A DNA stretch of 64,000 nt from Vibrio sp. JPW-9-11-11 (GTDB taxonomy: Bacteria > Pseudomonadota > Gammaproteobacteria > Enterobacterales > Vibrionaceae), in the NCBI RefSeq assembly GCF_013369335.1, contig NZ_SZQJ01000005.1, positions 310,001 through 374,000 on the forward strand, written 5' to 3'. The translations under genes were made by a program, and so were the position numbers. The notes below the pieces were generated by a model that saw nothing but the letters and a program-made list of their open reading frames with translations, was not told where the DNA came from and made no database searches. Shown in pieces: positions 55,421-64,000 of the stretch. The stretch's first letter is position 1; every line of letters starts with the position of its first letter.

Positions 55421-56662
55421 TTATGCGCCAATAGCACTTCTAGGAACAAACATCTCTTTTTCGCGCGCCAGAGCGCTATAACGAACAAACATCGTCTTTC
55501 CACTCAGATAACGACGCAGCATGTCAGCCGCCACCGTGGTAATCACCAGCGCTTGTTCTTCTCGGCTGTATTGACGACTAAACGCCAGCACTTGCCCCCA
55601 CTCGCCTTCCGGCGCCGCTAATGTCACTGAAAAACTGTTATCGATAGCCTTACCAGTGACCATCGCAATGTCAGTCGCACACTTATCTCTCGTTGCTCCG
55701 GCCAACGCAAAGGCCGATGCTAGTTTATCGTCCGTCTGTTCACCTACCGATACTCGCTCCCCCAGCACCCAACCATGGCCGCAATATTCAGCCGCGCTTG
55801 AATGTGATTGAAGCCACTGGGATAGCCCACCGAATGTCGATTGCTCTGCCGTAGAAATGGACATTTTCTTCTCTTGTATTAAATAGGCAACGTGGTCTTT
55901 CATTGATTCATCAACGCTCACTACATGCTCTTCAATAAGATTAAAGATGATTTGCAGTAACTTAACACGCGTATCTAGGTCGTCTTTGGGGCCAAAAAGT
56001 TTTACCTCGATATAAGGTAGGTACGACCGATAACCCAGTGTATAGCCGGCTGGTAGCTGCACTTTATCGAGCTTATCAGACAAGGCTGACTCGGATGTTC
56101 CAAAGGTATAAAGTTTGCTGCAATCTAACCCGAGAACTTGCGGAAAGCAGGCTTTCATATCTGGGATAACCTGTTGCTCTACCATCAGTTTAAACTCACT
56201 CGGTACCCCTGGAGTAAAGTAGAAATGGCAGTCATTGAACACCACCTTAAAGCCACAAGCGGTACCGATAGGATTATCGAGCATTACAGCGCCTTGCGGC
56301 AGCATAGCTTGCTTGCGATTGCTCTCTGGCATCGGCACTCCGCGAGCGGAAAAAAACTGTTCAAGACGCTCTAACCATTGCGTAAATAAAGTGAGTTCTT
56401 GTTCCGCGGCACTGGCCGCGGCTTGCGCACTTAAATCATCTGTCGTGGGACCAAGCCCCCCATTCACCACAACAATATCACTGTTAAAGCTGAGCATGAG
56501 CAACTCTTCTGTCAGGGCAACCAGTTCATCGCCAACCGTCGAGCGCTTGGTCACGCTATAACCGTTTTCAAAAAAACGCTGTGATAGCCAAGCCGCATTG
56601 GTATCGACAATATCACCATGCAGAACTTCTTCCCCAGTACTGAGCATTGCGATTTTTAACAT
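55421..56662 (-). CDS. CinA-like protein (YfaY type)
   Basis: 413 residues. The N-terminal half is a molybdopterin-binding-type domain (STGEEVLHGDIVDTNAAWLS and GGLGPTTDDLS). The C-terminal half corresponds to the CinA/PncC domain, but its catalytic motif is altered (AEQSTFGG in place of AESCTGG), so NMN deamidase activity is doubtful, as known for YfaY. The neighbourhood nrdAB-yfaE-yfaY partly resembles E. coli. Confidence 0.82.
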   Translation of the reverse strand: MLKIAMLSTGEEVLHGDIVDTNAAWLSQRFFENGYSVTKRSTVGDELVALTEELLMLSFNSDIVVVNGGLGPTTDDLSAQAAASAAEQELTLFTQWLERLEQFFSARGVPMPESNRKQAMLPQGAVMLDNPIGTACGFKVVFNDCHFYFTPGVPSEFKLMVEQQVIPDMKACFPQVLGLDCSKLYTFGTSESALSDKLDKVQLPAGYTLGYRSYLPYIEVKLFGPKDDLDTRVKLLQIIFNLIEEHVVSVDESMKDHVAYLIQEKKMSISTAEQSTFGGLSQWLQSHSSAAEYCGHGWVLGERVSVGEQTDDKLASAFALAGATRDKCATDIAMVTGKAIDNSFSVTLAAPEGEWGQVLAFSRQYSREEQALVITTVAADMLRRYLSGKTMFVRYSALAREKEMFVPRSAIGA

Positions 56663-56856
56663 TGTTATATCCTTTGTGGGAAATCCACCGTTGTGATGGT
56701 CTAATTAATCACTAGTGTGCTTGATGCAAACCTTGAGTACATGTTGACATTAGGACAGCTTTGAACAGGTTTTCCTGCTGACATCGTTAGATAACTGTGA
56801 ACTTGATCATCAAAAAAGTTGCAGTGATAGAGTTTCGCTATTCCAAACACACCTTT

Positions 56857-57218
56857 ATGCTTCATTTTAGTTTGCTCTCAGCTATGACAATGCCAATCTT
56901 TGCCAATCAGATCAATATTTTGAGTTCGATGACTGAAACAAACGCCACTATGCAGTCAATGCAACGATATTTTGAACATACGCACACCATCAAACGAAAA
57001 CCAACCCTATCTATCAAGGCACATTTCAAGATGAAACTCAGGGCTAACATACGAGCGTTTTGTGCTCACGGTAAAATATTGATTATGCTGATAAGGTATT
57101 AGGTTTAAAAGTTGATTTACATCAAACCTCGCAGTACGCGCTCTTCTACACTGAATTTAGGCACCAATCAGTTTTCGCCGCTGAAAAGATTGGTATGCAG
57201 TATCTACTTCAGCGCTAG
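56857..57218 (+). pseudogene. Probable decayed gene with several frameshifts
   Basis: Three or four adjacent frames read like one protein. Frame 1 from 56857 (LLSAMTMPIFANQINILSS) looks like a signal peptide and mature start. It then switches to YQGTFQDETQG, to YERFVLTVKY, and finally to DYADKVLGLKVDLHQTSQYA through 57218 (ends in IGMQYLLQR). The last part is open for 46 codons without a start. The family is not recognised. It may be chance, but the amino-acid composition of the last segment looks coding. Confidence 0.3.
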
Positions 57219-57229
57219 GAGGCCCCATT

Positions 57230-57742
57230 ATGAACAACACATTTATCGCAACCTTTGTCGGACGTGCGACGCCCGCGACCATAAAACAATTGGCTGCTAT
57301 CACTCATGAAAATGGCGGTAAGTGGCTTATCAGCAAGGTCAACTTCATTGAAGATCAAGTCGCTGCAGTGATCAAAATTGAATTGCCCGCATCCAACATC
57401 GATATAGTCAAAGAGGCATTCAGCGCTCACCCTGACTTGACGGTTCAGTTTACCGATTCAGATACTGCCGCGCACAATGCCGACACAATCTATCAGTTAA
57501 GACTGGATGCCAACGACAGAGCCGGTATCGTCAATGAAATTACCCATGTTCTTGACGGACAAGGGATCAATATTCTCGATATGGACTGTCAGCGCGTCTT
57601 TATCGCTGGAGGTGGGGGGGTAAGCTCGAGCTTGTTCACAGCGAGCCTCGCGATCCGCATTCCAGAACAAGTCGACATCAACGATGTGGCCAACGAACTC
57701 GAATCATTGAGCGAAGATACCCGAGTTCTGGTTGAAAGTTGA
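57230..57742 (+). CDS. ACT-domain protein, GcvR-like
   Basis: 170 residues with two ACT-like domains. The first (residues 1-80) is VGRATPATIKQLAAITHENGGKW in two parts, the second begins LRLDANDRAGIVNEITHVLD. GcvR modulates the glycine cleavage operon in E. coli by binding GcvA; the role here is inferred only from the domains. AGGAGG at 57217-57222 is a perfect ribosome site. Confidence 0.8.
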   Translation: MNNTFIATFVGRATPATIKQLAAITHENGGKWLISKVNFIEDQVAAVIKIELPASNIDIVKEAFSAHPDLTVQFTDSDTAAHNADTIYQLRLDANDRAGIVNEITHVLDGQGINILDMDCQRVFIAGGGGVSSSLFTASLAIRIPEQVDINDVANELESLSEDTRVLVES

Positions 57743-57746
57743 TAGC

Positions 57747-57773
57747 AAAAGAGAGCGAACATCGCTCTCTTTT
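57747..57773. terminator. Bidirectional terminator between the GcvR-like gene and nspC
   Basis: AAAAGAGAGCG/CGCTCTCTTTT with loop AACAT. It lies between convergent genes and works on both strands. Confidence 0.88.
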
Positions 57774-57780
57774 CATTTAA

Positions 57781-58920
57781 CTACTTAACACTCCACTGCG
57801 ACAGTGAGCGTTTGAAATCTGCATAATCAAACTCATTGAGTTTTTGAATTTCTCCACTGGTTCGCTCGCAGTAAACTGACGGCATACGTAAACCGTTAAA
57901 CCAGTTTAACTTGACCATAGTGTAGCCCGCGCTGTCCATGATATGTAGTCGTTGACCAATTTCTAGTGGCTTATCGAAATTCGCCACACAGAACTGATCG
58001 CCAGCCAAACAAGAGCATGACCCGATCACATACTCATGTTCACCACTCTCATTAGCTTCTGTAATCGATGCAGGCTCGTTATAAATAAGCGTATCTAAGC
58101 GATGTGCTTCTGTCGCCGAGTCAACAATGGCGGTCTTCTTGACGTTTTCGACAATATCCACAACTGTCACAACCAAGTCGGTTGTTTTGGTGATGATCGC
58201 TTCACCTGGTTCTAGGTACATTTGCACGCCGTGTTTTTCAGCAAACCCTTTAAGGGCTAAACCAAGCTTGTCGATGTCATAGCCGGGCCATGTAAAGAAC
58301 ACACCGCCACCCATGCTAACCCAATCTAATTTATCTAGATACTCGCCAAACTGCTCTGAGATAGCATCCAACAAACCGATAAACGCATCCACGTCTTTGT
58401 TCTCGCAGTTCATGTGGAACATCACGCCGTCAATGCTATCAAACACTTCTGGGTTAATATGATCGGCTTGAACTCCTAAACGTGAGAACTGACGCGCGGG
58501 GTTAGCCAAATCCTGACCAGCGTAGCTTACACCCGGATTTAAACGTAACCCCAGAGAGGCTTTACCTTCTACGATATGGCGGTAAGCGGCGAGTTGTGTT
58601 TGTGAGTTAAAAATCATCTTGTCACAAATATCGGCGACGTCTCGCACGTCATCTTCGCTATAACCAACGCTATAAGCGTGCGTTTCACCACCAAACGTCT
58701 CATAACCAAGTTTCACTTCAAACGGGCCAGAGCTGGTTGTGCCATCTAAGTACGGCTTGATGATGTCAAATACACCCCATGTTGAGAAGCACTTCAGCGC
58801 CAACACCAGCTTCACGCCCGAAATCTCTTTCAACTGTTTCGCTTTCTCAAGGTTCTCAATCAACTTATCTTCGTTGATCATGAAGTACGGGGTTTTAAGT
58901 TCTTCTTTCTGAAATGTCAT
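57781..58920 (-). CDS. nspC: Carboxynorspermidine decarboxylase
   Basis: 379 residues. PLP-binding Lys is in [14 protein letters not shown]; a Gly-rich phosphate loop is in [14 protein letters not shown]; the catalytic Cys region is [11 protein letters not shown]. It decarboxylates carboxynorspermidine to norspermidine, the last step of the Vibrio pathway. It is the last of the three minus-strand genes, separated by about 190 bases from the dehydrogenase. ATG 58920 starts the known protein; a GTG three codons upstream is not needed. Confidence 0.95.
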   Translation of the reverse strand: MTFQKEELKTPYFMINEDKLIENLEKAKQLKEISGVKLVLALKCFSTWGVFDIIKPYLDGTTSSGPFEVKLGYETFGGETHAYSVGYSEDDVRDVADICDKMIFNSQTQLAAYRHIVEGKASLGLRLNPGVSYAGQDLANPARQFSRLGVQADHINPEVFDSIDGVMFHMNCENKDVDAFIGLLDAISEQFGEYLDKLDWVSMGGGVFFTWPGYDIDKLGLALKGFAEKHGVQMYLEPGEAIITKTTDLVVTVVDIVENVKKTAIVDSATEAHRLDTLIYNEPASITEANESGEHEYVIGSCSCLAGDQFCVANFDKPLEIGQRLHIMDSAGYTMVKLNWFNGLRMPSVYCERTSGEIQKLNEFDYADFKRSLSQWSVK

Positions 58921-59112
58921 CTTATGCACTCAAGCAGAATCTAATGATAAAAAGCCATGGCTGATGGCGTTGCTATTGATTATGTTTATTTTGTCCTGTT
59001 TGAACGAAGTAAGTTACAAAACAAACATGGTTAATAGCACACCTAATCGAGCGCTATGACCGAAAAAGGGAACACTGCTGTCCCCTTTTGATACAAAACT
59101 ATAATTCAGTCG

Positions 59113-60366
59113 TTACTTTTTAAGCTCATGAATTACTGGTAGACCTTGTCCTGGCTCAAGCTCTTGAACGTGCCAATCTAGACCAATGCTAGGCATCGTT
59201 TCTAAGAATGGATCTGGGTCTAGCTGTTCCATGTTGAACACGCCTTTATCCGCCCACTTACCACGGAAGAATTGCAGTGCAGCAGTAATAGCAGGAACAC
59301 CAGTGGTGTAAGAAATCGCTTGATGCTCGACATCTTCATATGCCACTTCATGGTCTGCGTTGTTGTAGATAAACACGCTACGCTCTTTACCATCTTTCTT
59401 ACCTTGAACCCAAGTACCGATACAAGTTAGGCCTGTGTAGCCTGGCGCTAGTGATGTAGGATCTGGTAATAGTGCTTTCAACACATGCAGAGGTTGTACC
59501 ACAGTGCCATCGTGCAGCATCAGTGGATCTGGGCTCAATAAACCGATATCACGCATAACGTTAAAGTAGTTTAGGTAACGATCGCCAAAGCCCATCCAAA
59601 ATTCAATGCGTTTAGCAGGAATAAACTCTTGCATTGAACGCACTTCATCGTGCGCCATTGAGTACACTTTGTGCGTACCACAGTTCGGGAAATCGAACTC
59701 CAGCATACGTGAATGACAAGGTACTTGCTTCCATTCGCCATTCTCCCAGTAGAAGGAATCGCCTTGGATCTCTAGCATGTTGGTTTCTGGGTCAAAGTTG
59801 GTCGCAAACTTCTTGCCGTGGTCGCCTGCGTTAACGTCCATGACATCGATAGTATCGATTTCATCAAACAGATGCTTGACAGCGTAAGCGGCAAACACAG
59901 AAACCACACCAGGATCGAAACCCGCACCAAGAATCCCTGTGATGCCCGCTTCTGCGAACTTCTCACGGTAGCCCCACTGCCAGTCGTACGCTTGTGGTAC
60001 TTGTTGGCCTTCTGAACATAGGTCCACCGCGACAGAGGTATCAAGATAAGAAACTTTCGCTTGGTAACACGCTTCCATAATAGACATGTTGACCCACGGA
60101 GGACCAGCGTTGATCACTAAATCAGGTTGAACCTCTTTAATCAGAGCAACCAGTGACTCTACGTCATCTGCATTGACTGCGCGAGCTTCTAGCTTCTTGG
60201 ACGGATCTTTCAGATTGTTTTTTTTCTGAATCGATTCAATAATTTTTTCACACTTACCCACAGTACGAGATGCAATAGTGATATCACCCAGAACATCGTT
60301 GTTTTGTGCTGCTTTATGTGCCACTACCCAGCCAACGCCGCCTGCACCAATTTGTAAAATTGCCAT
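59113..60366 (-). CDS. Carboxynorspermidine dehydrogenase (saccharopine dehydrogenase-like)
   Basis: 417 residues. Rossmann start LQIGAGGVGWVVAHKAAQNN, then PDLVINAGPPWVNMSIMEAC and GAGFDPGVVSVFAAYAV, typical of the saccharopine-dehydrogenase-like family. It condenses 1,3-diaminopropane with aspartate semialdehyde using NADPH to give carboxynorspermidine. It lies 14 bases after the aminotransferase/decarboxylase fusion and is co-transcribed with it. Confidence 0.93.
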   Translation of the reverse strand: MAILQIGAGGVGWVVAHKAAQNNDVLGDITIASRTVGKCEKIIESIQKKNNLKDPSKKLEARAVNADDVESLVALIKEVQPDLVINAGPPWVNMSIMEACYQAKVSYLDTSVAVDLCSEGQQVPQAYDWQWGYREKFAEAGITGILGAGFDPGVVSVFAAYAVKHLFDEIDTIDVMDVNAGDHGKKFATNFDPETNMLEIQGDSFYWENGEWKQVPCHSRMLEFDFPNCGTHKVYSMAHDEVRSMQEFIPAKRIEFWMGFGDRYLNYFNVMRDIGLLSPDPLMLHDGTVVQPLHVLKALLPDPTSLAPGYTGLTCIGTWVQGKKDGKERSVFIYNNADHEVAYEDVEHQAISYTTGVPAITAALQFFRGKWADKGVFNMEQLDPDPFLETMPSIGLDWHVQELEPGQGLPVIHELKK

Positions 60367-60380
60367 AGTATTCGTTACCT

Positions 60381-63266
60381 TTATTTCGCTAGCTCAAGCG
60401 CTAGAGCATTAATTTTGTTTAGCAAAGATTCGAAGTCCGAAATCTTCAAGCAAGGGTTTAAGATGGTGAACTTCAGGGCAGACTGACCATCTACAACTGT
60501 TTCTCCAAGTACTGCGATACCACGAGTAAGCGCTTCAAGTCTTAGATTTTTGTTCAGCTCATCAAGGTCTGTTTGACCTTGTACCGCACGGAACAATACC
60601 GTCGAAAGCGCAGGTTCAGCCAACAACTCAAAACTATCGTTATTGCGAATCAAGTTCGCGACTTGCTGAGTCTGCGCCAAGAGGTGATCGTACATCTCAC
60701 CCAAAGTTGCAGGACCTAGGTTTTGCATCGTCATAAAGACTTTCAATGCATCAAAACGTTTTGTCGTTGCAATAGATTTATCGACTAAGTTTGGTAGTTC
60801 ATCGTGTTCGCGGTTCAAGTAGTCTGCATGGTGAAGCAAGAACTTGAAATTGGCCTTATTGTTGACCAGTAGCGCGCCACAGCTAATCGTTTGATAGAAC
60901 AACTTATGGAAATCGACACTAACCGATTTCGCTCGCTCAATACCTTTGAGGCGATGTTTATGACTGCTTAAAATCAAAGCCCCGCCATACGCACCATCAA
61001 CATGCATCCACATCTGGTGCTTGTCAGCCATATCCGCAATAAAGTCAAGATCATCTATCGCGCCGTGATCAGTTGTACCGGCAGTACCGACAATGGCAAA
61101 CGGAATCAAGCCATCAGCTTTCGCCTGCTCGATTGCAGCGTCGAGTTTGCTGACATCCATCGTCCCGTCAGCATTGGCCTCAACGGCCAAAATGGCTTTC
61201 TCACCTAGCCCCATCCAAGAGGCCGATTTTTGTACCGTGAAGTGCGACTTAGTAGAGCAAACAATACGCAACTTCTCAGCATAATCAGGTAAGCCCATTT
61301 TTTGCACTGAGTGACCTGATAAGGTTTCTGCAATCCAATCACGAGCCAACATTAAGCCCATTTGGTTACTTTGAGTGCCACCACTGGTGAAAATACCGTC
61401 TGACTGCTCACCGAGGTCGTACTTATCACACAACCAATCAATCACTTTCTGCTCAACGTAGGTGGCAGAAGACGCTTGATCCCATGAGTCCATCGATTGA
61501 TTAAGTGCCGCAATCATCGCTTCTGCCGCAACGGCAGACATGAGTGGCGGCGTATGCAAGTGAGCAATACAGTCTGGATGCTGAGTAAAAATCGCATTTT
61601 TAGCCACCAGTTCGGCGGTATCACCAATCACATCAATCAGTGACGCACTATGACCATCTAGGTCAATCGCATTGATCGCCTGCTCTAATAGCTTAGGGGC
61701 TAAGCCTGAGTATGGCGCATCTACCTGCTCAAATACCGATTTCATCGTCGCAGTGGTATGGTTCATGACCTTGGCAAATTGGTCACTGCCCATCTCGCCG
61801 GTATGAATAAAATGTTGCTTCCAGTTTTGATTCGCTTGCTTGCAGTCAACTTTGTTCGCCCCAGCCACCAGCATCGCCTCTTCGAGAACACGCAGTGCAA
61901 AGTCGATTTGTTCGAATGAGATGATAAGTGGGGGTAAGAAACGAATCACAGAGCCATCACGTCCGCCCTTTTCAACCATCAACCCACGCTCAAGCGCAGC
62001 ACGCTGAATTTTCAACGTCAACTCACCATCAGAAACGGGTTCACCAAACTTGTTCAGTTCACTGCCGGGTTTACGAATTTCAACGCCGAGCATTAAGCCT
62101 TTGCCGCGAACCTCAGCAATACAGTCGAGGCGCTGCTGCATTGCCTCTAGCCCATGGCGCAAATATTGACCCGCAATGTTTGCGTGCTCAACTAAGTTAT
62201 CGCGTTGGATAATTTCTAGTGCTTTCGCCCCCGAGACCATAGCAAGTTGGTTACCACGGAACGTGCCAGTATGCTCGCCTGGGTTCCAAGTATCATGCTG
62301 CTTATTGATCACCAAAAGCGACATTGGCATACCACCACCGATTGCTTTGGATAAACAAAGGATGTCTGGCACAATTTCGGCTTCTTCAAACGCAAAATTG
62401 TAACCGGTTTTACCCACACCACATTGGATCTCATCAAAGATAAGCAGAATGCCATGTTCATCACAGATTCGGCGCAACTCACGCAGCCAAAATGCAGGAG
62501 CGGGTATGACGCCACCTTCTCCTTGCACTGGCTCTACAACGATTGCCGCAGGCTTCATAATGCCGGCTTCATCATCGTTGAGTAAGCGTTCGATGTAACG
62601 GATGCTGGCTTTCGCGCCTTCATCTCCACCTAAACCAAACGGGCAGCGTAAATTGTATGGGAAAGGCATAAAGTGCACATCAGACATCAAGCCAGTTCGA
62701 CGCGCTTTAGTCCCTAAGTTGCCCATCATGCCCATAGTGCCATTGGTCATGCCATGATACGCACCACGAAAAGCAAACATGGTGTTACGACCTGTCGTCT
62801 GTTTAGCCAGTTTGATGGCCGCTTCTACCGCATCGGCACCAGAAGGACCACAGAACTGAATAACACAGTTATCGCCCAGTTGGTTTGGCAAAAATGCTTT
62901 AACCGCTTTGATAAAGTCGGTTTTCGCTTCGGTTGCGATATCTAATGTTTGGTAAGGCAATCCACTGTCTAATTGGTCTTTCAGCGCCTGATTGATCTCA
63001 GGATGGTTGTAACCCAGTGCCAATGTCCCCGCTCCCGCTAGGCAGTCGAGAAAAAGTTGGCCACGCGTATCTTCAACTAACGCACCATAAGCTTGCTTAA
63101 TTGCGATCGGTAAGCGACGAGGGTATGAACGAACCGCAGATTCGTGTTGCTCTTGGTCAATAAGGATTTGGTCAGGCGTCAGATCGTAAGTGCCTTCCAG
63201 AACCGGAACCTGAGTAGAAAAAGGGGTTGCGATAACAGCGTTATCGACTTCAAAGGCTGTGCTCAT
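60381..63266 (-). CDS. Diaminobutyrate aminotransferase / decarboxylase fusion
   Basis: 961 residues in two PLP enzymes. The N-terminal class III aminotransferase (about 1-460) has GYNHPEINQAL and the PLP Lys in LSKAIGGGMPMSLL. The C-terminal group II decarboxylase (about 480-961) has HVDGAYGGALIL and the PLP Lys in SVDFHKLFYQ. Together they turn aspartate semialdehyde into 2,4-diaminobutyrate and then 1,3-diaminopropane, the precursor of norspermidine. In V. cholerae the same fusion is known (VC1625). AAGGGA gives a strong ribosome site. Confidence 0.96.
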   Translation of the reverse strand: MSTAFEVDNAVIATPFSTQVPVLEGTYDLTPDQILIDQEQHESAVRSYPRRLPIAIKQAYGALVEDTRGQLFLDCLAGAGTLALGYNHPEINQALKDQLDSGLPYQTLDIATEAKTDFIKAVKAFLPNQLGDNCVIQFCGPSGADAVEAAIKLAKQTTGRNTMFAFRGAYHGMTNGTMGMMGNLGTKARRTGLMSDVHFMPFPYNLRCPFGLGGDEGAKASIRYIERLLNDDEAGIMKPAAIVVEPVQGEGGVIPAPAFWLRELRRICDEHGILLIFDEIQCGVGKTGYNFAFEEAEIVPDILCLSKAIGGGMPMSLLVINKQHDTWNPGEHTGTFRGNQLAMVSGAKALEIIQRDNLVEHANIAGQYLRHGLEAMQQRLDCIAEVRGKGLMLGVEIRKPGSELNKFGEPVSDGELTLKIQRAALERGLMVEKGGRDGSVIRFLPPLIISFEQIDFALRVLEEAMLVAGANKVDCKQANQNWKQHFIHTGEMGSDQFAKVMNHTTATMKSVFEQVDAPYSGLAPKLLEQAINAIDLDGHSASLIDVIGDTAELVAKNAIFTQHPDCIAHLHTPPLMSAVAAEAMIAALNQSMDSWDQASSATYVEQKVIDWLCDKYDLGEQSDGIFTSGGTQSNQMGLMLARDWIAETLSGHSVQKMGLPDYAEKLRIVCSTKSHFTVQKSASWMGLGEKAILAVEANADGTMDVSKLDAAIEQAKADGLIPFAIVGTAGTTDHGAIDDLDFIADMADKHQMWMHVDGAYGGALILSSHKHRLKGIERAKSVSVDFHKLFYQTISCGALLVNNKANFKFLLHHADYLNREHDELPNLVDKSIATTKRFDALKVFMTMQNLGPATLGEMYDHLLAQTQQVANLIRNNDSFELLAEPALSTVLFRAVQGQTDLDELNKNLRLEALTRGIAVLGETVVDGQSALKFTILNPCLKISDFESLLNKINALALELAK

Positions 63267-63281
63267 GTGTTATCCCTTGAA

Positions 63282-63311
63282 ATATAAATAAATCCCCTGT
63301 TCAGAAACCAA
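63282..63311 (-). promoter_or_regulatory. Possible sigma-70 promoter of the norspermidine operon
   Basis: On the minus strand TTGGTT, an 18-base spacer and TTATAT, ending 16 bases before the start codon, so the leader would be very short. Promoters further upstream are also possible. Confidence 0.35.
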
Positions 63312-63740
63312 GTCCGGAATCAGGGCAAAGCAAAAAGTCACGCTAAGAACAAAACCTGCGTGTACGACAAATCGCTCCATCTATCAAAAGAAGATGGACT
63401 CTATTACGAGCAATTAGATCAAGGTTCAGTAATGCAACTGTCTTGTAAAACAGGGCATTGAGGAAGAACTAAGCTGATTAATGGTTGTTTGTAATGTGAG
63501 TTCAATGTTGGGTTTCCCATTCTTATGCCGCATGGCGACAACAGTATCCCGTCTATCGACAAAAGGACTTGTCGATACCTACCCTACGTGATGCTCACTC
63601 AGCCCGAATGTCATCACGCGTATCCCCCAGAATGTCTTATAACTTGTCTCCGAGATTGCGGCGAAAATTATCATAAAATACGACGTAGTGGCAATAATAA
63701 TTTGTGGTGACGCAAAAAATATTTTTCTCTTTATAAAAAC

Positions 63741-63771
63741 AAAAAGCTGACCATTTGAGGTCAGCTTTTTT
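63741..63771. terminator. Terminator of the edge gene
   Basis: AAAAAGCTGACC/GGTCAGCTTTTT with loop ATTTGA. It is symmetric with T-runs on both strands. On the minus strand it ends the gene at 63789. Confidence 0.9.
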
Positions 63772-63788
63772 CGCTAGTTGTATCAGGG

Positions 63789-64000
63789 TTAAACCGTATC
63801 GGTTTTGAGAATTTGCGTGAGCATCTCCAACTCGTTAGTAATGTTGCTATTATCGATCAGCCCCGCATCTTCAAAAGCGCTAGTCACGCCTTCCAGAATG
63901 ATGGTTTGCGTTCTTCCTTCATCCGAAACGTTCATGATGACATCGTCACCAGACACTTGCGTTGAAATGGAATCCATCAAATCACCGAGTACCACATTGT
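63789..64000 (-). CDS. C-terminal end of a possible type I-secreted protein (truncated)
   Basis: The frame is open to the window edge, so only about the last 70 residues are seen. They contain ISTQVSGDDVIMNVSDEG and TQTIILEGVTSAFEDAG, acidic and rich in Asp, Ser, Thr and Leu. The pattern of 'I.LEGV' followed by a short acidic tail resembles the C-terminal secretion region of RTX/T1SS giant adhesins of Vibrio. No repeats or hemolysin-type nonapeptides are visible in this piece, so the call is tentative. Confidence 0.4.
   Translation of the reverse strand, partial: NVVLGDLMDSISTQVSGDDVIMNVSDEGRTQTIILEGVTSAFEDAGLIDNSNITNELEMLTQILKTDTV

Larger units (their letters stand above)
63267..63788. other. 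Intergenic region upstream of the norspermidine operon
   Basis: About 520 bases. The operon promoter is near the left end and a bidirectional terminator at 63741. The open frame 63525-63710 has no ribosome site and a composition unlike a real protein. No other gene is seen. Confidence 0.5.

Noticed and set aside
63525..63710. Plus-strand open frame of 61 codons in the gap before the edge gene
   Set aside because: No ribosome site or promoter, Cys/His/Pro-rich composition unlike its neighbours.
1..64000. CRISPR arrays, insertion sequences, prophage or integron cassettes
   Set aside because: No regularly spaced repeats, transposase motifs or attC-like sites were seen.

Overview
The window is a stretch of Vibrio chromosome. 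The evidence is the syp polysaccharide cluster in the order known from Vibrio fischeri, a TonB2-type energy module with TtpC, the norspermidine genes (fused diaminobutyrate aminotransferase/decarboxylase, carboxynorspermidine dehydrogenase, nspC), a long-form PurC, and several c-di-GMP proteins. I see no insertion sequence, prophage, integron array or CRISPR array. The region looks like ordinary chromosome with one large accessory-type locus.

1-15766: thirteen consecutive genes matching sypF, G, H, I, J, K, L, M, N, O, P, Q and R. They comprise a phosphorelay protein (cut by the window start), a sigma-54 activator, glycosyltransferases, a flippase, a polymerase/ligase, an acetyltransferase, a chain-length regulator and the initiating sugar transferase. 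Three internal sigma-54 promoters precede sypI, sypM and sypP. Each has an upstream palindromic element that I interpret as the SypG enhancer. Two identical tRNA-Val(GAC) genes follow.

16362-24756: a Na/phosphate cotransporter-like protein, small conserved proteins, a NYN-domain protein, a diguanylate cyclase, a DUF2726 zinc-finger protein, a periplasmic solute-binding protein, a CitA/DcuS-type two-component pair, and a 74-residue small protein behind an FNR-type box. 24793-29620: a tightly overlapping minus-strand operon encoding DUF3450, TtpC, ExbB2, ExbD2, TonB2 and a TPR protein, the usual Vibrio TonB2 layout. 29754-36028: a metallo-beta-lactamase-fold protein, an LDH/MDH-family dehydrogenase with an unusual specificity residue, an EamA transporter, a glycerophosphodiesterase, SOS-controlled sulA with a LexA box, purC with a PurR operator, and an EF-hand protein.

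36161-46820: a LysR regulator, the YjjI/YjjW glycyl-radical pair, a chemoreceptor, an acetyltransferase, a PilZ protein, a short vgrG-like 5' remnant, an ArcD-type antiporter, an orphan terminator that may end a small RNA, and a GGDEF-EAL protein. 47026-57742: housekeeping genes gyrA, ubiG, nrdA-nrdB-yfaE (with NrdR and DnaA boxes), a CinA-like gene, a probable decayed gene and a GcvR-like ACT protein. 57781-63266: the norspermidine operon. The window ends inside the 3' end of a gene that may encode a secreted adhesin.

The biofilm-related genes (Syp exopolysaccharide, norspermidine synthesis, two c-di-GMP turnover enzymes, one PilZ protein) are spread across the same 64 kb. Their functional connection is inference from known Vibrio biology, not something the sequence proves. 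All protein assignments come from reading motifs and lengths; no database search was run.
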